NCBI GenBank assembly: GCA_903953195.1
Contig: CAJBIS010000474.1
Location: 1-5,430, forward strand
Reading direction: 5' to 3'
Length of the DNA: 5,430 nucleotides
Source: an uncultured Actinomycetes bacterium
GTDB lineage: Bacteria; Actinomycetota; Acidimicrobiia; Acidimicrobiales; Microtrichaceae
The notes beneath the pieces were generated by a model, which was not told the DNA's origin, did not search any database, and worked only from the letters and a program-made list of their open reading frames with translations. The translations under genes were made by a program, and so were the position numbers. Shown here piece after piece: positions 1 through 5,430 of the stretch (positions are counted from its first letter, which is position 1; each line of letters begins with the position of its first letter).

Positions 1-818
1 CCCGTCGCTCGGAGTACCCGAACCTCGATCTGCTGCCCGCCGATGCCAGTTTCCGCGTCGTCGACACGGTCCTGTCGACACGCCGCTGGCCGGAGCGGGT
101 GATCCGCAAGCTCCTCCGTCCGCTCGACCGCTCCTACGACGTCGTCGTGCTGGACTGCGCGCCCGGTCTGGGTGTCGTGACCGAGTCGATCGTCGCGGCG
201 TCCGATCTGGTGCTGGCCCCGATCGTGCCGGCGCCGCTCGCCGTGCGCAGTCTCGATCAGCTCGCCGACTTCGTGTCGGACCATCGTGCCGGCCTGCAGT
301 TGCTGGCGTTCCTGTCGATGCTGGACGAGCGCAAGGTCCTGCACCGACAGATGCAGGAGCTCGTTCGGACCGACCGGCGGTTCGCACTCAGCGCGATCCC
401 GGTGTCCTCAGCGGTCGAACGCATGGGTCTCGAGCAGGTTCCCGCCGTGCTCGCCTCGCCGCGCAATCTGGCGGCGAGCGCCTACCGGGGCCTGTGGGCC
501 GAGGTCGACGAACGACTCGAACTCGGTGGTGCGGTCCCCCTCGATCCGTCGGAGTTCGGACTCGGCGACGCAACGGAGGACGTCGCGACCGGAGCCGTTG
601 CCGATGCTGCGGATGGTGCGGATGGTGCGGTCGTCGAGACGGCGACCGAGGTGGTGACGGTTGACTCCGGCGTCGCGCCGGTCGAGCCCCCGACCGTGAC
701 CACCGTCGCGGAGACCGTGTCCGTGGCGACGGCTGCTGATGCCGCCGTTCCCGACGACGCCGTGAGCGCCGTGATCGCCGGGTTGTTGGCGAGCGGCGCT
801 CAGCCTCCCGAGGCCTGA
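1..818 (+). CDS. ParA/MinD-family ATPase, C-terminal part (5' end outside window)
   Basis: This is the end of a ParA-like P-loop ATPase. The frame is open from the window edge (first whole codon at 3), leaving 271 visible residues. The GTG at 99 is internal, because recognisable ParA sequence (NLDLLPADASFR, visible residues 7-18) lies before it. The Walker B-like segment VVVLDCAPGLG is at residues 47-57. It is followed by APIVPAPLAVRSLDQL (72-87) and SMLDERKVLHRQ (105-116), which match the usual second half of the ParA fold. The deviant Walker A lysine motif would be upstream and cannot be checked. From about residue 175 the protein becomes an acidic Ala/Val/Asp/Thr-rich tail of nearly 100 residues, probably disordered. 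ParA ATPases position chromosomes, plasmids or other cargo on the nucleoid; the cargo here is unknown and no ParB is in view. The gene runs convergently into gpmA. The family call is firm, the role is not. Confidence 0.85.
   Translation, partial: RRSEYPNLDLLPADASFRVVDTVLSTRRWPERVIRKLLRPLDRSYDVVVLDCAPGLGVVTESIVAASDLVLAPIVPAPLAVRSLDQLADFVSDHRAGLQLLAFLSMLDERKVLHRQMQELVRTDRRFALSAIPVSSAVERMGLEQVPAVLASPRNLAASAYRGLWAEVDERLELGGAVPLDPSEFGLGDATEDVATGAVADAADGADGAVVETATEVVTVDSGVAPVEPPTVTTVAETVSVATAADAAVPDDAVSAVIAGLLASGAQPPEA
603..629 (+). repeat. Three tandem 9-bp units in the ParA-like tail
   Basis: GATGCTGCG is followed by two identical GATGGTGCG units. They are in frame and encode Asp-Ala-Ala, Asp-Gly-Ala, Asp-Gly-Ala. 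The repeat lies in the low-complexity acidic tail and probably arose by slippage. Copy number could vary between strains without breaking the frame. Confidence 0.8.
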
Positions 819-1561
819 CGGGCCACCGCCGCCGCCTTGGCGGCGACCTCGTCGGCGTCGGCGAGGTAGCGCTGTTCGACCGGCGTGTCGTCGATCGGTG
901 CCAGGTCGTCGCCGAGTTCGTAGAGCAGCGGGACGCCCGTCGGGATGTTGAGCCCGGTGATCGCGTCGTCCGAGATGCCCTGCAGGTGCTTGACCAGCGC
1001 TCGGAGCGAGTTGCCGTGGGCGACCACGAGCACGTCCCGGCCGTCGACGAGGTCGGGGACGATCGAGTCGTACCAGTAGGGCAGCATCCGGTCGACGACG
1101 TCGGCGAGGCACTCGGCCTGCGGCACGAGCTCGGGCGGCAGGTCGGCGTAGCGCGCGTCGACGTTCGGGTTGAACTCGTTGTCGGCGGCGATGGGCGGCG
1201 GGGGAGTGTCGTACGAGCGGCGCCAGATGAGCACCTGGTCCTCGCCGAACTGCTCGCTCGTCTGCTGCTTGTTCTTGCCGGTGAGGTCGCCGTAGTGGCG
1301 CTCGTTGAGCCGCCAGCTGCGTCGCACCGGCAGCCAGAGTCGGCCGAGCTCCTCGAGCGCCAGGTTGGCGGTGCGGATGGCGCGCCGCTGCAGCGACGTG
1401 TGCAGGACGTCGGGTTCGACGTCGGCGTCGCGCAGCATCGCTCCGGCGGCCCGGGCCTCGGTCTCGCCGGTGTCGGTCAGGTCGCAGTCGTACCAGCCGG
1501 TGAACAGGTTGCTTCGGTTCCACTCGCTCTCGCCGTGGCGGAGCAGCACGAGTCGGGACAT
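800..1561 (-). CDS. gpmA: 2,3-bisphosphoglycerate-dependent phosphoglycerate mutase
   Basis: This cytoplasmic glycolytic/gluconeogenic enzyme interconverts 3- and 2-phosphoglycerate through a phosphohistidine. The product is 253 residues, close to E. coli GpmA. The signature LVLLRHGESEWN is at residues 4-15, giving RHGE at 8-11 with His9 as the phosphorylated residue. LFTGWYDCDLTDTG (19-32) is typical of the cofactor-dependent type. R60, E87 (in LNERHYG) and H182 (in VVAHGNSLRAL) correspond to the E. coli active-site R62, E89 and H184 at a constant offset of two, so the catalytic set is intact. The ATG at 1561 is preceded by GGAGG (1570-1566 on the minus strand) four bases away. The frame stays open upstream to 2533, but that stretch is antisense to the glycosyltransferase and is not coding. 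The 3' end overlaps the convergent ParA-like gene by 19 bp. No clear promoter is visible in the 81-bp divergent gap. Confidence 0.97.
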   Translation of the reverse strand: MSRLVLLRHGESEWNRSNLFTGWYDCDLTDTGETEARAAGAMLRDADVEPDVLHTSLQRRAIRTANLALEELGRLWLPVRRSWRLNERHYGDLTGKNKQQTSEQFGEDQVLIWRRSYDTPPPPIAADNEFNPNVDARYADLPPELVPQAECLADVVDRMLPYWYDSIVPDLVDGRDVLVVAHGNSLRALVKHLQGISDDAITGLNIPTGVPLLYELGDDLAPIDDTPVEQRYLADADEVAAKAAAVARQASGG

Positions 1562-1629
1562 GAGACCTCCGGTGGTGCGGGCAGGTGCTGATCGTTGCCC
1601 GAGCGGGCCTCGCCGCGCCAACCGCTCCC

Positions 1630-1635
1630 TACACT
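1630..1635 (+). promoter_or_regulatory. Putative -10 element for a leaderless glycosyltransferase mRNA
   Basis: TACACT fits the actinobacterial -10 pattern TANNNT. It ends seven bases before the ATG at 1643, so transcription would begin at or next to the A of the start codon. The intervening bases CGTCCCC contain no Shine-Dalgarno sequence. No good -35 box lies 16-18 bp upstream, which is common for such promoters. The element is inferred from motif and spacing only. Confidence 0.5.
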
Positions 1636-1642
1636 CGTCCCC

Positions 1643-2686
1643 ATGTCCGGGGTGCCCCAGCCGTCGGGACCGCGTGTGAGCGTCGTCGTCCCGTGCTTCA
1701 ACTCGCTGCGCTTTCTGCCCGCCACGTTGGACACCGTGCGGACGCAGACGTTCGACGACCTCGAGATCGTGCTCGTCGACGACGGTGGCTCGGACGACCT
1801 CGCCGGGTTCGTCGCCGGGGTCGACGACGAACGGATCCGGCTGGTGCGCCAGGACAATGCCGGTGTCTCCGCGGCCCGCAACCGGGGCATCGCCGAGGCG
1901 GCCGGTGAACTGGTGCTGTGCCTCGACGCCGACGACCTGCTCGTCCCCGAGGCGATCGCCCTGCTCGTCGGCGCGTACGACGCGGCGCACGACGACCCCG
2001 GCCTGCCGCTCGGCATGGTCTACGGCTGGTCGGACGTCGTCGACGAGCACGGGGTGTCGAGCGGACGGGTGCGCTCGTCGGACTGGGAGGGCGACGTCTG
2101 GTCCCGCCTCGTGACCCGCAACGTGGTGGCGCTCGGCGCTGCGCTGGTGCCCGCGGCGGTGTACCGGGAACTGGGTGGGTTCCGTGTGAACCGCGACCGG
2201 TTCGCCGTCGACGTCGAGGACTGGGAGCTGTGGATCCGGCTCGCCGCGGGGCACCGGGTTGCGCTCGTGCCACAGGTCGTCCTGCACGTTCGGCGGCACG
2301 GCTCCAACTCGACCGCCGGCGGGGCGACCGAGACGCTGGAGGCGGCGTACCGCTACCTGCTGGGTCAGGTCTTCGACGATCCGGCGCTGGTGACCGCCCG
2401 CCCCGGCGTCGACCTGGACGCGCTGCGGGCGGCGGCCACGGCGACGGCCGAGATGCGTCTGGCGTGGCACTCGCTCAACGACGACGGCGCCGGTGATGCG
2501 GCGCTCGGGTACCTGCGTTCGGCGTCCCGCCACGACCCGGAGGTGCGTCGAACCGGTGAGTTCTGGCGGTTGCGGGCCGCCGCGGGTGCCATGCAGGTCC
2601 TCGGATCGGACGGGTACGAGCGGGTTCGGGGCCTCAACTCGGCGCTCCGTCGGCGCGTCCGGGCCCTCGGCGGGGGCTCGGGCTGA
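1643..2686 (+). CDS. Family 2 glycosyltransferase (GT-A fold)
   Basis: This 347-residue protein transfers a sugar from a nucleotide-sugar donor to an unidentified acceptor, probably in cell-envelope polysaccharide or glycoconjugate synthesis. The GT2 domain starts at once: VSVVVPCFNSLRF (residues 12-24), the nucleotide-binding VDDGGSDD (45-52), NAGVSAARNRGI (72-83), the metal-binding DADD (95-98) and the catalytic-base region VEDWELW (191-197). RRHGSNST (217-224) is the basic motif often seen after it. Residues from about 230 to the end form an Ala/Arg-rich, probably helical extension that I cannot assign. There is no signal peptide or convincing membrane segment, so it is likely cytosolic or peripheral. 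I chose the ATG at 1643 over an in-frame TTG at 1595 because the fold begins about 11 residues after it and TACACT sits seven bases upstream. It is divergent from gpmA and stands alone, so substrate cannot be inferred from context. Confidence 0.9.
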   Translation: MSGVPQPSGPRVSVVVPCFNSLRFLPATLDTVRTQTFDDLEIVLVDDGGSDDLAGFVAGVDDERIRLVRQDNAGVSAARNRGIAEAAGELVLCLDADDLLVPEAIALLVGAYDAAHDDPGLPLGMVYGWSDVVDEHGVSSGRVRSSDWEGDVWSRLVTRNVVALGAALVPAAVYRELGGFRVNRDRFAVDVEDWELWIRLAAGHRVALVPQVVLHVRRHGSNSTAGGATETLEAAYRYLLGQVFDDPALVTARPGVDLDALRAAATATAEMRLAWHSLNDDGAGDAALGYLRSASRHDPEVRRTGEFWRLRAAAGAMQVLGSDGYERVRGLNSALRRRVRALGGGSG

Positions 2687-2695
2687 GACCGAGAC

Positions 2696-2714
2696 CGGTC
2701 CGATTCCGGGACCG
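2696..2714 (+). other. Short dyad after the glycosyltransferase gene
   Basis: CGGTCC (2696-2701) and GGACCG (2709-2714) can form a perfect 6-bp GC-rich stem with a 7-base loop, starting 9 bases after the glycosyltransferase stop codon. There is no T-tract, so it is not a classical intrinsic terminator. It could weakly terminate or slow read-through into dnaK, or be part of the dnaK control region. The neighbourhood is repetitive (CCGATTCCGG and CCGATCCGG), which weakens the case for a specific function. Confidence 0.3.
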
Positions 2715-2718
2715 ATCC

Positions 2719-2745
2719 GGAACTTGATAATGAGCCACTCAGGTT
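2719..2745 (+). promoter_or_regulatory. Putative ECF sigma (SigH/SigR-like) promoter of dnaK
   Basis: GGAAC (2719-2723) and GTT (2743-2745) are separated by 19 bp. This fits the GGAAY-N18/19-GTT pattern of stress promoters read by SigH of mycobacteria and SigR of Streptomyces. dnaK operons are known members of the mycobacterial SigH regulon. Transcription would start around 2750-2755, giving a leader of about 90 bases. The motif is short, so a chance match is possible. Its support comes from its place directly upstream of dnaK and its exact overlap with the HAIR-like operator. Confidence 0.45.
2723..2743 (+). promoter_or_regulatory. HAIR-like operator, putative HspR binding site
   Basis: The sequence reads CTTGATA, seven bases, then ACTCAGG. 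The known HspR-associated inverted repeat is CTTGAGT-N7-ACTCAAG. The left arm matches 5 of 7, the right arm 6 of 7, and the spacer length is exact. HspR is a MerR-family repressor that uses DnaK as co-repressor and controls dnaK operons in Streptomyces and mycobacteria. hspR commonly lies just after dnaJ in such operons; that position is beyond this window. The site fills the spacer of the putative ECF promoter, where bound repressor would block polymerase. Confidence 0.6.
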
Positions 2746-2771
2746 TGGTGTGGGAATGACGCTGAGATCAC

Positions 2772-2800
2772 TTGGCAGATGCTTGCGAGCGCGCGATACT
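2772..2800 (+). promoter_or_regulatory. Putative housekeeping (SigA/HrdB-type) promoter of dnaK
   Basis: TTGGCA (2772-2777) matches the -35 consensus TTGACA at 5 of 6 positions. GATACT (2795-2800) matches TATAAT at 4 of 6, and the spacer is the optimal 17 bp. The start site would be near 2807-2810, giving a leader of about 35 bases with a good Shine-Dalgarno sequence. The TTG at 2772 is also a possible in-frame start for dnaK, but it is better explained as the -35 box. Confidence 0.55.
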
Positions 2801-2829
2801 GGCACCCGCAATCGCACTACCCCCCTTAC

Positions 2830-2842
2830 CTGAGGAGCTCAG
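2830..2842 (+). promoter_or_regulatory. dnaK ribosome binding site inside a small hairpin
   Basis: AGGAG (2833-2837) is six bases before the ATG at 2844 and fixes the dnaK start. The same bases lie in a perfect inverted repeat, CTGAG-GAG-CTCAG (stem 2830-2834 with 2838-2842, loop 2835-2837). In RNA, a 5-bp stem would partly hide the Shine-Dalgarno sequence. The ribosome site is secure; a regulatory role for the hairpin is speculative. Confidence 0.6.
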
Positions 2843-2843
2843 C

Positions 2844-4693
<1,850 letters not shown>

Positions 4694-4697
<4 letters not shown>

Positions 4698-5275
4698 GCG
4701 ACGCGTCCGACGGCACGACCTCGTTCGGCGGTGCCGCCGGCGGTGGCGATCCAGCAGATCTGGACGCCGCCGCCGAGCGGGTGCTCGCCGATCTCGAGGC
4801 GGCGGCCGACAGCGTCGAGGGTCTCGAGCAGACATCCGAGGCCGAACTCGTCGCCCTCGTCGACGCCATCCAGCGGCTCGAGGCCGAACGTGACGAGCTG
4901 CGCGACCTGGCACAGCGCACGCAGGCCGACTTCGCCAACTACAAGCGGCAGGTCGAGGCCCGCAGTGCGGAGCTGCGCGCCACGGCGGCCGTCGATCTGG
5001 TGCGCGAACTGCTGCCGGTGCTCGACGCCGGTGAGGCCGCGCTGGCACAGGGCCTCGTCGAGGTGGAGCCGTTGCACGCGCAGCTGTCGACCACGCTCGA
5101 GAAGCTCGGTCTGGTGCGCGTCGCCGACGCCGACGTGCCCTTCGATCCGAACGTGCACGAGGCCGTCGTGCACGAGGCCGGCGACGGTGAACCCGAGGTC
5201 GCCGAGGTGCTCCGTTCGGGGTACCTCTGGAACGAGCGGGTGCTGCGGCCGGCCATGGTCCGAGTGCGGGGCTGA
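4694..5275 (+). CDS. grpE: Nucleotide exchange factor GrpE
   Basis: GrpE is the dimeric cochaperone that releases ADP from DnaK and resets the cycle. The product has 193 residues. The N-terminal 45 or so are acidic, Gly/Ala-rich and probably disordered. A long coiled-coil helix follows (about 47-95), with QADFANYKRQVEAR at 77-90. LLPVLDAGEAAL (106-117) leads into the four-helix region. The C-terminal beta domain carries FDPNVHEAVVHE (150-161) and EVLRSGYLWNERVLRPAMV (171-189), the GrpE signature that contacts the DnaK nucleotide-binding domain. The start is GTG in the sequence GTGA, which overlaps the dnaK TGA stop. The purine stretch upstream (AGGCGGA) is only a weak ribosome site, so translation probably depends on ribosomes finishing dnaK. 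Confidence 0.97.
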
Positions 5276-5278
5276 GTC

Positions 5279-5430
5279 ATGAGTGGGCCGCAACGGGAGT
5301 GGTTCGAGAAGGACTACTACCAGGTGCTCGGCGTCGACTCCTCGGCGTCGCAGAAGGACATCACGAAGGCGTACCGCGCGCTCGCCCTCAATCTCCACCC
5401 TGACGCCAACCCGGGCGACGACGCCGCCGA
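5279..5430 (+). CDS. dnaJ: Chaperone DnaJ (Hsp40), N-terminal J-domain part (3' end outside window)
   Basis: DnaJ delivers clients to DnaK and stimulates its ATPase. Only 50 codons are visible. They encode most of the J domain: KDYYQVLGVDSSAS (11-24, helix I), ITKAYRALALNLHPD (28-42, helix II) and the diagnostic HPD tripeptide at 40-42, followed by ANPGDD. The ten residues before KDYY (MSGPQREWFE) resemble the short leader of actinobacterial DnaJ1 proteins. The ATG at 5279 comes 3 bp after the grpE stop, with only a GGGG stretch (5268-5271) as a possible ribosome site, so coupling to grpE is likely. Whether the glycine/phenylalanine and zinc-finger domains of a type I DnaJ follow cannot be seen. 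Confidence 0.96.
   Translation, partial: MSGPQREWFEKDYYQVLGVDSSASQKDITKAYRALALNLHPDANPGDDAA

Noticed and set aside
408..1523. 371-codon minus-strand open frame across the ParA-like and gpmA genes
   Set aside because: The product is dominated by Arg, Ala and Pro, as expected for the wrong frame of GC-rich coding DNA, and it overlaps two well-supported genes.
1591..1621. Possible gpmA promoter on the minus strand (TTGGCG, 19 bp, AACGAT)
   Set aside because: The hexamers match consensus at only 4 and 3 of 6 positions with a long spacer, so this is not distinguishable from chance.
1562..2533. In-frame upstream extension of gpmA by 324 codons on the minus strand
   Set aside because: The RHGE motif is expected within the first dozen residues, a GGAGG precedes the ATG at 1561, and the extra stretch is the antisense of the glycosyltransferase gene with no recognisable protein sequence.
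2772..2843. Alternative TTG start giving DnaK 24 more residues
   Set aside because: The added residues match no DnaK N-terminus, the TTG coincides with a -35 box, and the ATG at 2844 has its own Shine-Dalgarno sequence.
2687..2843. CIRCE element (HrcA operator) upstream of dnaK
   Set aside because: I looked for TTAGCACTC-N9-GAGTGCTAA. Only a lone GCACTAC near 2814 was found, with no second arm.

Overview
The window comes from a GC-rich bacterial chromosome, most likely an actinobacterium. The support is the strong G/C bias at third codon positions, the dnaK-grpE-dnaJ gene order, a DnaK of the shorter Gram-positive/actinobacterial type, and an HspR-type (HAIR-like) operator upstream of dnaK. 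Phrases in the DnaJ and ParA-like proteins look like those of Acidimicrobiia, but that class-level placement is only an impression.

Layout. Positions 1-818 (+) hold the C-terminal part of a ParA/MinD-type ATPase with an acidic, low-complexity tail. Converging on it and overlapping its 3' end by 19 bp is a complete 2,3-bisphosphoglycerate-dependent phosphoglycerate mutase (gpmA, 800-1561, minus). Across an 81-bp divergent gap lies a family 2 glycosyltransferase (1643-2686, +) whose start looks leaderless. A 157-bp regulatory region (2687-2843) follows, and then the heat-shock chaperone operon: dnaK (2844-4697), grpE (4694-5275, 4-bp overlap) and the first 50 codons of dnaJ (5279 to the window end, 3 bp after grpE).

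How the parts work together. DnaK, GrpE and DnaJ form the Hsp70 cycle: DnaJ delivers unfolded clients and stimulates ATP hydrolysis, DnaK holds the substrate, and GrpE exchanges ADP for ATP. The tight packing indicates one transcript with translational coupling. The region upstream of dnaK appears to hold two promoters. A distal ECF (SigH/SigR-like) promoter has a HAIR-like HspR operator in its spacer. A proximal housekeeping-type promoter has a 17-bp spacer. The dnaK Shine-Dalgarno sequence sits in a small perfect hairpin. GpmA (glycolysis), the glycosyltransferase and the ParA-like ATPase show no evident functional link to the chaperones.

I see no previously undescribed system here. The genes are ordinary core genes, and the most informative content is the regulatory architecture upstream of dnaK. 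No tRNA, rRNA, CRISPR array or mobile element is visible.
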